From contig JAAKBF010000001.1 of the NCBI GenBank assembly GCA_012656075.1, forward strand, positions 186,001-250,000: DNA of 64,000 nucleotides, in the 5' to 3' direction. A program made the translations under genes and the position numbers. The notes under the pieces were generated by a model. The model worked only from the letters and a program-made list of their open reading frames with translations, made no database searches and was not told the DNA's origin. Source of the stretch: Phytophthora hibernalis. Taxonomy: Eukaryota > Oomycota > Peronosporomycetes > Peronosporales > Peronosporaceae. Position 1 is the first letter of the stretch; each line of letters opens with the position of its first letter. Positions 32,001-44,113 of this stretch are shown here, piece after piece.

Positions 32001-34112
32001 AAAACGAAATGAGCGAGGGGTGATAGAACGGCACAAAGCAAGACTTGCAATTAGAGTTTTAAAATACCTGGTTAAATACAAAAATAGCGTTTCTCACAGT
32101 TAAATGCAGATTTCTAGCTGTTAAATACCGTTAAATATTCGAGCAAATGAGCTGAAATGGTGCAATCAATAAAGTCGGACTTTTGCGAATTTACAATGCT
32201 ACACAAGGAAAGAGATCGGCCGCCACCCTGCTGCAGCAGCTAAGTTCTTGTGCGGACCGCTGCTCTTGAAGGTCAAGAACAATAGTGCTAACCGCAGGTC
32301 ACGGTGCAGTTCAAGTTAAAGGCGAATGCGTTTCAGTCGGAGGAGATATCAGCCCTTAATGCTAATCAAGATGCGCGAGGAAGTGAAGCGAAGGCTTCAT
32401 GATGCGACACGCAGAAAGCGTTCAGATTAAGGATATGGAGCGCGGACAACGCTGCACGGTAAACGTGTTGCGTGTGCAGCTTGCGCCATGGCCTCCTCTC
32501 AGAAGAGTCTTCTTGTCTTGCTTGAAGTGACCGCTGGAGGTCTGGTCCGAGCAGTTCTCATTGAAGAAGCTCATAATTACAGAAGTAACCGATCGTCCGG
32601 AAATATTTAACGCGTATTTAACGTTTTTAGGACTAGATATGTATTTAACGCTATTTAAGTATTTTAATATTTTTCAACTCTACTTGCAATCAAGGGATTT
32701 CGACAGAAGTATGGACTAGATTACCTGGAAACATACTCTCCTGTCGTGCGGATCGAATCAGTGCTGTTGATTCTACTTCTAGCACTACTGCTGGGATTAG
32801 AATGTCGACATGTAGATTTTTGTGACCGCGTTTCTGAACGGTGTACTGCAGGGTGTTGACATTTATATGGAGCAGCCCGAGGGCTACGACGATGGTACTG
32901 GGAGAGTTTGCAAGCTGTTGAAAGGATTATACGGCCTGAAACAAGCTTCCAGGATTTGACACCTTGCACAAGCATTTGATTGAAATCGGGTTCAAGCAGT
33001 GCGTATTTGACGCTGGGGTATACTGGAAAAGGGAATTCACAACAAGGTTTTCTAACGGTGACGTCGATGATATTATAATTGATGCAGATCCGAGAGAGAA
33101 ACTGAGAAGGTGGTGCAGGCTCTTGGCAAGAAGTTCAAGTTGAAAGACTTGGGTCGTGTGAAGCACTTGCTGGGTATGGAAATTAACTATGTGCCTGGCA
33201 AAATTTTGTGCATTTCTCAGTCGGCGTATATTGAGCGTATGCTTAAGAAGTTTGGATTAAGTCAGTTCGGTCACCTCAAATGCACAATGAGCCAACGTTT
33301 CGTGTGGAAACAGATACGAAGTTGATTAACGATCCTGACTTGCCGTTTCGAGAGATGGTTGGCTCACTTCAGTACCTCGTCCACTGTACTAGACCAGATT
33401 TGGCTAATGCAGTGCGAACGTTGGGAAGGTATGGTAGTGCGTACATTAAGGAGAATGTCCGACAAGCTCAACGTGTTATGCGGTATCTGCGTGATACAAA
33501 ACACGTTGGACCGGTCTACCGCTACGAGGACATCGGAGAAGATGGTGTGAAACTCGATGCATTTGCGGATGCCGACCATGCATGATGCCCGGAGACGAGC
33601 CGATCTGTGAGTGGCTGGGCCCTTCGTCTTAATGGCAATGTGTGGCATTGGCAGAGCAAAAGCAAGGTAGTGTTGCTGATGATACGTGTTATGCTGAATT
33701 AATTGCTGCGCATAAATGCACGAAGGAGATTAAATGGGCGCAATTGTTGCTGAAAGATCTAGGCATCAAGCAGCAAATGGCGGCAACCCTTTATTGTGAC
33801 AACCAAAGCACCATCAAGGAGGTGGAAAATAACGAAAATTCGCGGGAACAAAAGCACTTGGCGAAGAAGACGCGTTCAATCGCCGAATGGGTGGACCGTG
33901 GTCGCCTGGATATGGATTATGTGCCTACAACGAATAATATTGCTGACATTTTCACGAAAGCTTTGGGCCCGTGCGTGTTTGAGCGTCTGCGAGACCAGCT
34001 CAATTTGGAAGATGTTCGGAAGGCATTTGATCATGAAGATGAATTGGAAGTTGTTGCGACAACTGTCATGGAGTCTGACGGCGAGTCGGATGTCGACATG
34101 GAGAATGCATAG
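29018..34112 (+). pseudogene. Copia gag-pol polyprotein, decayed
   Basis: The domains appear in order, in changing frames. Gag: KAPKYDADGGFDLYRARIES and RDCWDVVIGTEG. The zinc knuckle near 29660 reads CHYCHKVGLLQANC, with Leu in place of the usual His. Protease near 29940: EWMLDTGTDVHVC (DTG active site). The HHCC pre-integrase near 30390 reads LLMWHMSFAHQNVGALKRML. The integrase core has SDVCHVGVMTPGG and CLVEKLNGSLMNK (catalytic Glu). A long acidic linker with RRSNRVRRP follows at 31311-31740. Reverse transcriptase: EALASEHAAQWKRAMDVEY, then after the nested MITE KYGLDYLETYSPVVRIES, and DVDDIIIDADP (the YVDD box with Asp first). RNase H: FADADHA, CYAELIAAHKCTKEIKWAQL, YCDNQSTIKE. Stops and shifts are frequent (for example TAA near 30263, TAG near 30979). 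The element cannot make its own proteins. Confidence 0.88.
32052..32682 (+). mobile_element. hAT-type MITE, copy 2 (631 bp), nested in the Copia element
   Basis: It starts TAGAGTTTTAAAATACC and ends TTTTTCAACTCTA. The flanking eight bases are identical, CTTGCAAT at 32044-32051 and 32683-32690, a perfect hAT target duplication. It interrupts the Copia reverse transcriptase between HKARLAI and KGFRQKYG. It is the same family and orientation as 18021-18656, with many small differences. Confidence 0.92.
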
Positions 34113-34239
34113 GTATGTTGCGGCGACCTAGTTCTTATGTTAGGCCGGATATGCTTGCGAGGAATTAAGGCATGGATGAATTGCATGTAGTTTTCATTTT
34201 TTCTTTCAAACATGTGTGAATTTGGATTCAGCACCCAAG

Positions 34240-34250
34240 TGAAGTGGGAG
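34240..34250 (+). promoter_or_regulatory. Polypurine tract of the Copia element
   Basis: GAAGTGGGAG lies directly before the 3' LTR, where plus-strand DNA synthesis would start. Confidence 0.55.
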
Positions 34251-34678
34251 TACGAGATATTAAGTGCTTCCAGTGGTCACTTGGGTTGCTTTATGAGGGG
34301 ATATGGATATGAATCAAGCTTGTTGAATGTCCGAGAGTGGTGGTTGAGGTCTTTTGACCATGTACCTTTGACTATGAGGGAGAAGAAAGAGAGTTCTTGC
34401 GAGCGAGACCTGTGGGTTTCTAAGAACTGCTCCTGCGTGCGTGCAGCTTCCTTCAATGGCTGCGGCCAGTATAGTCAAGAGAAGACAATGGGGGTTATTG
34501 TTCGAGGTGCTTTCCCTTACAACAACACTTAAACAACAATCATACAATTGATTTTCTCTCGAACTACGCACTTCGTTTTTCTACTTTTGACTTTTAGTAG
34601 GAACTCGGGAACTCTTGTTCTCCTCGTCACTAATTATTCCACATACGAAGTGCTGCGAGTGCGACCACGCATGTCGTA
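34251..34678 (+). repeat. 3' LTR of the Copia element
   Basis: 428 bases from TACGAGATATTAAGTG to CACGCATGTCGTA, followed by TCCCC. Confidence 0.88.
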
Positions 34679-34683
34679 TCCCC

Positions 34684-36093
34684 CGCTTTATCGAGCTCTA
34701 GCATTTTGAAGACGCCGTCTGAGGTCTCCTGATTTTTTTGGCGCATCCACCTATGGTACATGACAGTTTCAATTCGTTTCGCAACTCTTGCCGTAGTCGG
34801 ATTCTTCGTTGCAATCACCGTCATTATGGCTATAGAATCGTCGAGAAGCTTCCCATAGTCCCCCAATACCTTTACCGTAACTGCGTAATATGGTCAAGGT
34901 GTTGAATTTTGCGTCCGGGTATTCAGCGCGATAATCGTCCGTGTACTTCAGCCAAGTTGCAAAGTTTGCGCTGGTGAGAAGCTTCTCTCGTGCATCACGA
35001 AGTCCAAGCACACTGAAGACACTTTCGGGTTTGTCACCATTCGTCAACCAGTGCAGATACTGTTCTCTTTCCAATTTGGCAGCAGCAAGCGCCGTGCTCG
35101 GGATTGTTTTTGCTTTATCGATAAGTTGTAGTAAGCCCGAAGCGCCGAAGCGCGTTGTCAACACTGCGACGAAAGTCGATTGCTTCTCCGCATTGTGTCT
35201 GTTGAAGGTGCTCGAGTACTTGATAAATGTCTCCAGCAATGGGCTGATTCAAGAACCTTGTCACCTGCTTCATCCAGCTTTTAACAGACGAAAACGGCGG
35301 TCGGGGATTCTCCACACGCCATCCAGCGCTGGAACTGCTCCGCCTGAAGAGTTTTGGCGATGCAATTTGAACTCTTGACCTTCAAGGCAGATTTAATAAT
35401 TCTGGTCACACCAATTGATTCGTCCATTTCGTAAACATACTCACCGTATTGCCAGAGTTCGTCTTGTTGAACACTTTCAAGTAGGCGTTCCAACTACTAA
35501 ATGCTTGTCTTGTCAGAATATCATCCTCATCCCTGTCAAGTCCTAGCAGACGGTAGATACCGCCCGGGGCTTTCCTGTCGTCAACCAGTACTCGGATAGG
35601 TCGTTCTGCAACCTGATGGCGCGTGTCTGGGTTGTCGATTTGTCCGATCATTTTAACCAAGGCTTCGTCGCTGTATCGCGTCAGCAATGAAGGAATCGTC
35701 AGAGCTGCCTTCTCGGGGTTCATGCTGCTAAACTCGTCGACGTATTTCACCCAAAGTGCGAACTGGGGGTTACCAAAGAGGTATTTGCCTGCTTTTTGGA
35801 GTCCCAGTCGAGTAAAAACGTTTTCAACAGGCATTTCTTGCTTTAGTAGTTTTCCTTGAGGCATCATCCAAGTCTTGATATTTTCGAGGTTGATTCCTCT
35901 TTCTTCGTTATTGTCCACCTTTTTGCCGGTTCTTAAAAATCTGTTGCTGAGAACACCATTCGCGGCGGGAGGGCGAATGATCCTTGCTCGGCTACTCAGG
36001 GATTGCTGTCTTTGAGTTTAGCGTCATGTGGTCAGAGTCAGCTTGGCTAAGGAGACCAACAGCAGACACCAACGCAGCATATACCAAACGCAT
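34684..36093 (-). pseudogene. 5' part of a multi-module RxLR-WY effector gene
   Basis: ATG at 36091-36093 begins MRLVYAALVSAVGLLSQADS, a signal peptide. After a shift near 36020 the reading contains SNRFLRTG (RFLR) and NNEERG, then WY modules marked by QFALWVKYVDEF, AFSSWNAYLKVF, LLETFIKYSSTF and NFATWLKYTDDY. Further shifts lie near 35490, 35250-35310 and 34860. The last part, VFKMLELDKAGD, stops at the Copia insertion; the fifth module and tail continue at 28564-28300. With five modules it is the largest effector here. An intact protein would enter host cells. The insertion alone would inactivate it; some shifts may predate or postdate that event. Confidence 0.85.
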
Positions 36094-36099
36094 GACCAA

Positions 36100-37413
36100 G
36101 TGTTAATTGTTGAACAATGGTCGTCGTTTGATCGATGAAAGTGACAGGTAGAAATTCACGAAGTGAACACAAGCTCTACAAGTTTCCGTCTCAGAATATG
36201 ATAACGACACTCCAAGGCTTTCGTGACTAAACACCCAGATGTTTGCAATAGTAGTCCTATTGGTCCTAGTACTACTGAGAACACTGCCAAGTGTATATGG
36301 GGTGGGTGGTGGCGCCCACGATTCGGGGTGGGGCGGATAATAAATGCCACTGGAAACACGTAGAAGTATTAAATTTCGCTATTTTGTAAAACTAATACCT
36401 GCATTATACTGATTTCGCATAAAGTCTGAGGTCATATTAGTACAGTATTAGTACTTTTACCAGATAGTATCACTGCTTTAAAATATGAGCTATTGCGTTG
36501 CGCATACTATAATAAGTATGTGGTACTTTATTGCCTACCCATGAATCAGGCGGATCGCAGCATGAAGAACAAAACCTGGTTTCCCAGTCTCCAGTCCTAA
36601 TTTCATTTTTCGTTTTTAGGAGAGAATAGCTGTTTTCGCTACTAGGCAAGTTGTCAACATTTAAAAAAAGACTTGTACGAGCGCAATCGAAAATAAATGT
36701 ACTACAAAGAGCAATCGATTGCGCAGCATGCAGCTGTGGACACAATTGTGGCGCCACCTAGCACTGTGAGCAGCTTCATTAACTCTATAACCTTGCGCCA
36801 ACGTGCCGTCCTCTTCCTCACTTCAAACTCGCACAAACAGCCAAATGCCATTTTGTTTTTCTTGTGCTACCTCGAAGACTACTATGACAACGAATATGAC
36901 TAAGACAACTAAAGCCCGCATTACCCCACAAAGTGGGATAATGCTACTTGCGCTAACCGGTAGCCGCTTCAAAGCCGTTGACAACTTTTGATTCAACAAA
37001 ATAGTAGCATGCTAATGCTAATTAAACTAGTATGGCAGATAAAGCTGCCAGCATCCGACGGCGTTTGTCGCCTTTGATTGCTCAGGGGCACTGCTCACAA
37101 ATATTAAAAAAACATTTTAAGCACCGCCCCCAAGCGTCATATGACATTAAGCAGGTTAAAGAAGAGCCTTTTTAGAACAGCAGCGACCTCTTCGACGCCT
37201 GCCAAGCGTCATATGACGTTAAGCAGGCTCAAGCACAGCTGATTTTCAAAATCTAAGCTCCACGAAAATGCAGACGCCTGCGATCGCCTGCTGCACACAT
37301 TGGCAAGGAGGTGAGCGACGGGAGCATGAACTGTGGCTGCGATGGCTGTTCTAACCCCTAACGCTGATTGCTTGCTGTGCTGTGCATGCCCCGCAGTCCT
37401 ACAATCCCGCAAG
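36100..37413. other. Intergenic stretch with a short direct repeat
   Basis: No gene is called. AAGCGTCATATGACATTAAG near 37133 and AAGCGTCATATGACGTTAAG near 37205 are a 72-base-spaced direct repeat. Short ORFs near 36470-36990 have no motif. Confidence 0.35.
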
Positions 37414-38354
37414 ATGCCGAAAGACGTCACCGAGGGAAGAACACAACGGCCCCGGCAACTTGGCCCGCTACAATGCCAATACCCTGGCCATTGCAGCAAC
37501 GAGAGGGCCTTAAAAGTGAACGGCGAGAGGCACTGGCTCTGTGCTGAGCATCGAGATCACCAGAATGCTCTCCAGCGTGATCGTTACCGCAGAATTACCT
37601 AGAAGAAGGTGAAGAAGAAGGAGAACGCCAAGTGCGGACATTAATCAACGAACAGGAGCCAGAAAACGCTGCCCTCTGCTGTTTTATCACTTGATGAGCG
37701 CGGATCTACTTCTGATGCTGCGGAGCAAGCAAACGCATCCGTCCGTGTTGATGTTGGCCTCAACCAAGCTGCAGCTTCTGCCAGTCGACAGGATGGCCGT
37801 CACCCTAGCGGTAGTGGTGGGGACTCCGCAACACTGACATGCCAGCAGAAACTCAGCCGACACCCTGCGTGCACCATGCTGCAGCTCCTGTGCAACATCC
37901 CCAGCTTGTCTACATGTTAGTGCAGGCCATTCCGTTGGTTGCACGGGCGCCTGCACATATGTACGTGGCACAGCCGCCTTTATCGAGCTGTTGTACAGCT
38001 TCGCAAGCTGACTCGACGCCTATGATTTTTGCGATTGGTGATACAGCATCTACCGAGTCGCAGACGCAAGGTCAACAGTTCTTGATGCAAGTTTCTCAAG
38101 TAGCTACTTCAGCGCTGAAGGCCTGTGTTGTTCCATATACGCCTGGTGTGTCTGCGATGTGCTCACAACATGGCGTTGGAAGCCTACCAAGTGTGTGCGT
38201 GGGCTCTAAGACGACATCTCCAACGCTTCAGGTAGGCGGCGAGAGTATCTTGTTCTCTTCAATATTTCACTAGGTAACATTTTCGACTGTCTTGCAGCAG
38301 AAAAATGCAGGTTCTAGTCGTGAGCACGGCAACGCATCATGCAACACTGATTGA
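37414..38354 (+). pseudogene. Cys/His-rich oomycete protein, broken
   Basis: From ATG 37414 the frame gives MPKDVTEGRTQRPRQL then CQYPGHCSNERALKVNGERH and WLCAEHRDHQNALQRDRYRR. The pattern C.YPG.C.N.RA.K.NG..H.LC..HR...N..QR is a small putative zinc module found in many oomycete proteins of unknown function. A TAG lies at 37600-37602 and a TAA about 13 codons later. The same frame continues to about 37830, then shifts to a frame with QPTPCVHHAAAPVQHPQ and a Ser/Gln-rich stretch. A likely 3' intron starts GTAGGC near 38233 and ends TTGCAG near 38299, leading to a short last exon ending TGA 38352-38354. Two stops and a shift suggest a relic. Confidence 0.5.
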
Positions 38355-38489
38355 CGTCTCCAAATGTTGTAAAAGACCCGTTCGTGGGTTCTTTGCAATG
38401 TTGGAGCACCACCATGGGGGTACTCTTAGTGGACGATGATAACTGAACGTAAATATGTTTTGTTTTTAGCATTGGTATCGTGTATCCTA

Positions 38490-39070
38490 AGTTTTGAGTG
38501 CAGGTCGAGAAGTAACACCACCGAGTCCTCCTCGCGGAACGAGATACTCTTGTCGCTCGCTTACAGCTCCCACGTCTGACTGTGGTTGAGGTGGATGATG
38601 AACTTGCCTGGCGCCGAGTCGTCCACGGCAGTGATGTCATGCTCGGGGTCAGTCCATTGTACTTGGTCGACTCGAACACCACGCCGCTCACGAGCGCTGT
38701 GTCTATGCATCTTCTGCAGGACTAGTCACATGTGCGGAGCTTAGCGCCGCCTTCATCCCATTCGTACCCCTCGTACGTTGGTTCGTACATGAAAACTCCT
38801 CCGGCGACAGCGCGAGGTCATGGTAGTAGGAGTGGTTGCAGTACTTGACCGTGCCGTTGATTTCCGGCGCGATCTCGCGGTACCTGTACGAGTAGCACAT
38901 CTGCAGCGCCTCGCGTGGCAGCTTCACGGCGTACGGGTTGGAAAAGTCCGCGTAGCGGACACATGCTGGAGGTCCGTGACCTGAATGAGGTTGCCCCACC
39001 AATCGTTGGTGGGACTGGGCTGGTTGAGTGCTTCTTCAGCGACGTTGATGATTGACACGATCTTGGTGAG
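38490..39070 (-). pseudogene. GH81 endo-1,3-beta-glucanase fragment
   Basis: GH81 enzymes cut 1,3-beta-glucans such as callose or the oomycete's own wall. The minus strand reads VAEEALNQPSPTNDWWGNLI and VTDLQHV, then after a shift FSNPYAVKLPREALQMCYSY and GTVKYCNHSYYHDLALSPE, EPTYEGYEWDEGGAKLRTC, a TAG, and then SGVVFESTKYNGLTP and GKFIIHLNHSQTWEL. PTN.WWGNL and NPYA.KLP...L..CY.Y.YR are hallmarks of the N-terminal part of GH81. At least three shifts and stops occur; the catalytic C-terminal part with the acidic residues is missing. Confidence 0.65.
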
Positions 39071-39187
39071 CCACAACAACGTTGAAAGTTTGCTGTGTCC
39101 GGTTTGGAGAGATGTGGAAGCTCGAGTGATTCACCTGGGGTGCATGGCGCTGTTGTAGTGCAACCAACTTCATGCTGCGCACCGCCA

Positions 39188-42100
39188 ACTGGGCGACTTC
39201 CGATGTTCGCTTGACGGCATCTGAAACGCGTTTTCCTCGCCCTCGAATATTGACAGCTTTTCAGGAGTGGCGATCAGTTTGCCGATAGTTAGGCGTTGTG
39301 TAATTACGATTGAGTTTCGATGTTTAATGCGCGAAAGTGCAACGTACGTAAACGCTATATTCGGGATTGAATTGGAGTGAAATACGACAAATATGCAAGT
39401 GAGCTCTTGAACTTTATGAACAGTCATTGCATAAGCTAATCGAAGTGGAATCCCTCTTCTCACCACGCGTAGGTCACTCGATTGTTTTCCCCATGATATT
39501 TCTTTAGGTGCTATGGGTACGATATTCGGCACTTCTTCTAGTAGAGAGGGTCCTATATACGCATCGGTTATCCGCACAAGAACAATAGGCAGGTCACTAC
39601 CAGAAACAAACATGAAGTCGTAGACTATAGCATTGGATACCATTGCACAACCCAGCAGATTGGGCCATGTTGTAAGTAAGCGTAACAGGGGCCCCTATGC
39701 ACAACTGCAGTTTATTAGCAACGACTCGATCATGGTCCGCATTAGGTATCTTTGCATCATTCACGAGAGCTTGTACATTTCCTGCAGTGATATCTCTCTT
39801 GGTCGTCAACCGCTTTTGCTGAACGAAGAGCTGTGAGGAAATTATCACTATCGGTTTGTTAGCTAGTGAAATATTTTTCTCGTTTGCAATCGCCACGTCC
39901 GCATTCTTATAGGCGATATGTTTCGCTCTGTTCGTCCATTCAGGTTCGCCGATGGTCTCTAAGCAGCGTGTGCTAAATAGGTCCACATCAGCTTGAGTAG
40001 GTGTCATTTTCCGCAATCGACGAAGTGCACTGAACCACTCGGGATCAAGCTTTCCCCTATTTTGACTGGTTAAAGTACATACGTTCTCAATACTCGTCCA
40101 GATTTCTCTTCCGCGTCGCTGAACTTCGTTTGATATCTTTCCCAATGAGGTTGACAGTGCACTTGGTACGACGGGATCTAATTGAGCTGCGTCCCCTGTA
40201 AAATAGACGTCTCTCCACCAAAAGTTCGTCTGAATGACCAGGCCAAATTTCTCGCATGCGTCTGTCTATCCAATACAACATACCACAGGAAATCATACTA
40301 AACTCATCGATGATGACCAAATGAACATCTTTGAACTGTTGCTGCATTCTTTTCAGCTTTGTTGGTCCCGATTTTGACTCTAGGATTGATTTATAGGGAA
40401 CGGAAAAGGCAGGTTTTGAAAAGGATGCGAACCCTAATGCAGAGCAGAGTGTCAGACCCTTGATATTGAACGCCGCAGTACCCTGGTGAGCTAGAAGTAG
40501 CACACGTTTAGACGAACGACGTGTTGCGCGGTGTTCTCCAAACACGTTGTGTCCATCCTTGAGTAAATGTCGTATTAGCCAAATTTTCCCGGACCCGCCT
40601 TCACGGAATCCACTGGGACTCTGCCATTGTTTCCTGAAGAGATTCACTCTAATCATCAACAGGGTAGTTGTAATGCGAGCGACCTCGTTCGTTTTGACGA
40701 AATGCGTCTCCCAGCGTGTGCAGCTCCTTTCTCTCTTTCAACCAAGGCTTTAAACACACTTTAATAAAATCGCGAGCTTTTGAAACCGTCTCAACTGAAT
40801 AATTATACCTGGAATTCCACTCGATTTCGGTGACGGGGTCACTATTTGCGTTGTCTGCAGTTGGTGAAATTTCTGGAGTTTCCTCGCTGCCGTTGCTAAT
40901 GAATACATACTCGGAAGGTGGAAAGGATGCAATATTGCATGCTTGATGAGAGGATTTCAGCAGATCTAGCTGATGTTGGCGGGCTAGTTTTGCATTTGAC
41001 TCCTGTTGTAGCTCTTCGTTTTGTTGCGAGTCTTGAACTGCCACAAATCGAGCGATACAGTCTTCATCAGATGCTGGCAAGGCATCAAGGCTTCGCCAAG
41101 GAACATAAAGGAACACTTCTGAAAAACAGAAGCACGGATTAGCAGCGTCCGGCCGCATCCATGGCGATTTTTGAATGACCACTGCCTTTTGCCGACGTTT
41201 AACCCACCCTTCCCCATCAATGCGTTTCCAAATACCAGATCCGTCACTGTCGGTTTTAATTGAATCAATCTGTTCGTACTCTTCTGCAAATGTTGCTAGC
41301 GTCATGTTTTGAAAGAGTGTGTTATCTGGTCGATTCATATACGCTCGCTCAATCGGCTCGATACGAATATCAGTTTCATTAGATTCGTCTGCAAGAGCGA
41401 CGAGACCTTCTACACCCGTGGCTCCACACGATACAAGCGACGATCATGCCGCAAAACTTTCATCTTGACAATGGATCGAGACTTGCGATGCATTGGCAAC
41501 GTTCCTAGCAATATGTAGATCGCTTCAGGTGCCCCAACTTCTCGAACTGATAGGGTCGCATTTGCTAGACGCCTTACGACGGAGTGGTAGGCGAGGTTAG
41601 AGTCACATCGCTTAATGGCTTGGGCAATTACACGTCGGAACCGAAGCGTATCGGGCTCGGCCTTACTAATATATGCCCCTACGTATTCGGCAGCCCCATA
41701 CGAATTTCCTATCAGTTGTAAGTCCATGTTAGCTCTCCAGCATGACAGCAAGTGTGGTGAGTAGTTGTTTATAGTCGAAACTTCTCGTTTCAGCTGAGCT
41801 TTTAAGGATGGGGTCCCGTCAGAAGCAATGCTAGTCTCAATTTCTGTCTTATCCCGGAGATTCTTGGGAAATCCGAAACGGCAATCAGCACTTTTCTTTC
41901 TGCAGGATGAGTTTCCATAGCATTCATGCAGTTGAACGCACTGTACGAGTCTCGACAAATCGCAATCCCATTTTTCCGTTCCTACAGCAGGAGGTCGCAA
42001 CGCTAATATATCAACATCACCAGCAAGATATGTGGCACAAGCAGAGCACAAACATGAATCCAATTCTGATAGAGTCTTCGACTGGACTCAAATATGCTTA

Positions 42101-44100
42101 TCTACAAACGCAGCAAGCTCAGCTCGCCCTTCCTCGGTTTGCGACAGATTTAAAACGTCAGGTGCATCTTTAATCCAGAGCAGACAATGGATATGGGGAG
42201 CCACGCTGTTGAAACTCGACCAGCCAGAAGAAGTCGACGATTTCGCCCAATGGTCTAGCGTTTCCACAGAGAACAGTGTCAAAAAAGCTTGAGACCTCCT
42301 ATTGAAATGCCTTGCACTTATATCCGGATTTTCGTTCAGGTACTTCCTCCTTTCACTAAACGTCAGTCGCCTGCATTGCTCTAGCGTAAGAAAGGGATCG
42401 CATGCTCGAGCAAAATCTGGCCATATAGTATCTGCTGCGCTAAATGTTAAATAAAGGTAGGCCATCTTGTCGGTAGGACCCGATTCCCGATCATAGCCAT
42501 TAAATCGTCTCGTGCATTAGACCAATAGAGCCGGCTGCCCCGTACGACACGAAAAATGGTTTTAACGAATCTAACACTTGCATTGCAGCACTCAGGTCCT
42601 CCTTTTCATCTTTAGATTGTGCCCGTTCAGCTGCCTCATTTTTTCCTTCTCCACACCCAGCAGTACTCATTGCTGTAGTGCGATTTTCAGTCGCACTAAC
42701 GCGTCGAACTAGACCATCAATTTGTCTGCGCTGGATGCAAAAACTTAACATTTCCGTGAATGATGTATCGCCTGTCATACCATTTTATCAGATGGGCACA
42801 ACTCGGCTAGACCGTATTCATGCATTCTGCTTTCATGGCCATCTACAGAATGATATCCCCGCAACCATCAGGAAATAGTGTCGGAAAGCAAGACTGCATC
42901 AGCTGCTTTGTATTATATTCATTTATTGGATCTTGTTGACATCGCAGTTCTCCTATTGGTATTTGGATGTCTTCTGTATTGACTCCAACAGCATTCATAA
43001 TACGCTCTAACTCACTCTCCTTGCCGTTTGTATTGCCCTCTAGCTGAAATGACTCTGTTAGCTTTTCAAGTACGTCTTCTCGGGATACATCGTGTGTGGG
43101 TGCTGTCAACCCGCTAGTAGATTCTGTTAAGGCGCGATATTTCAGGGAAGCTTGAGTCGACAGCCTCATCTGAATTGCAAATACCGTCGCGGTATGTGTT
43201 GCAAGTGAGCGTACACTCCAATTCGTCAACGGAAGGTACACTTTGGGACTCTGAGCACGACATCATGCCTTGGCTCTCATTCGAAGGACCATTCTCGCGC
43301 TCGTTGTTTACTTGATTCGTGTTTCTTCGCAGCTGTTCAATCTCCTCATCCGTCACAGTAATTGTTAGTATTTCTCGGGAAATGTCCAAATCATCTAGTG
43401 CCTGGAGATTTTCCTCCGAAATTACGATATATTTGTACAGCGGATTGTTGGCAATTAGCCAAACTAATGCACGTCGAATCAAATCTGGCCTCACTCTAAA
43501 GTAATTCGTGGAATTACCTTTTCATGCTAGGAACACGACACCACACGTTTTCAATGACCGAGGAAGCTCCCGCACTGTTTCAGTGGGATCATTCCAATAG
43601 TTAATGGCGTTTCCTCGTGTGAACTCTTGTCCATCTCTATTCAGATTCACACATGTAGTGAAAGCGATACCCAGACCGTTTAAACGTGTCTCCATTCGAT
43701 TCAAAACGGCTAGGTCATTTGGCACTTCGGCTATCCGAAACCCACTGGATCGGCAGAACTTAGGAGTTTTCCGTGCCAACAAAGATCTATTGCATCGATC
43801 ACATAGCCATATCGATTTAGCCCCATCGTCACATACACCAAGGCATTCGGGTATAATTTCGACTTCACCACGATGATTTCGAAGTGGAGCAAAGAAGTTT
43901 GATTTCGAATCGTATAATTTACGTATGGCATTGACTGAGTTTGCTAGTTCCCGCAACTCCCACACACCCGAAACAGTGGTATGTCGATGATTTTGAAAAA
44001 TGCTACAAGAAACACAAATCGATGAGAAGCATTTATCGGGTCGGTCTGCGTTGTAAGACAATCTACATACCTTCCTTGTAGGCGTGAGAGTCACATCACT
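39188..44100 (-). pseudogene. Helitron Rep/helicase, full-length but decayed
   Basis: Helitrons move by rolling-circle replication using a HUH replicase fused to a PIF1-like helicase. Reading from 44100 downward: a Cys-rich region (CLGVCDDGAKSIWLCDRCNR), the DUF6570-like part (RRALVWLIANNPLYKYIVIS), CFPTLFPDGCGDI, then YLTFSAADTIWPDFARA and VAPHIHCLLWIKDAPDVL, the HUH motif with both His present. WRANMDLQLIGNSYGAAEYV and GAYISKAEPD follow. The helicase has GGSGK near 40596 (Walker A), VIIDEFSMIS near 40317 (Walker B) and RLAYAMTVHKVQ, VALSRIKHRNSIVI (motifs V-VI). It is spread over at least eight frames with stops. The catalytic Tyr pair was not located. The ends (5' TC, 3' CTRR with hairpin) were not identified. 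Confidence 0.8.
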
Positions 44101-44113
44101 ATCTACGGCCCAC

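Larger units (their letters stand above)
28565..34678 (+). mobile_element. Ty1/Copia LTR retrotransposon, 6.1 kb, inserted in an effector gene
   Basis: Two LTRs (28565-28994 and 34251-34678) are about 97 percent identical by eye. Each begins TACGAGA and ends in TCTCGTA or a close variant, so the LTR ends are inverted copies. The element is flanked by the same five bases, TCCCC, at 28560-28564 and 34679-34683. Between the LTRs the plus strand holds gag, protease, integrase, reverse transcriptase and RNase H in the order typical of Copia. Many frameshifts and stops make it inactive. A hAT MITE is nested inside its reverse transcriptase. Confidence 0.9.

Noticed and set aside
37133..37224. Two 20-base repeats considered as a CRISPR-like array
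   Set aside because: Only two copies occur, in a eukaryotic contig, with no cas genes; they are ordinary direct repeats.
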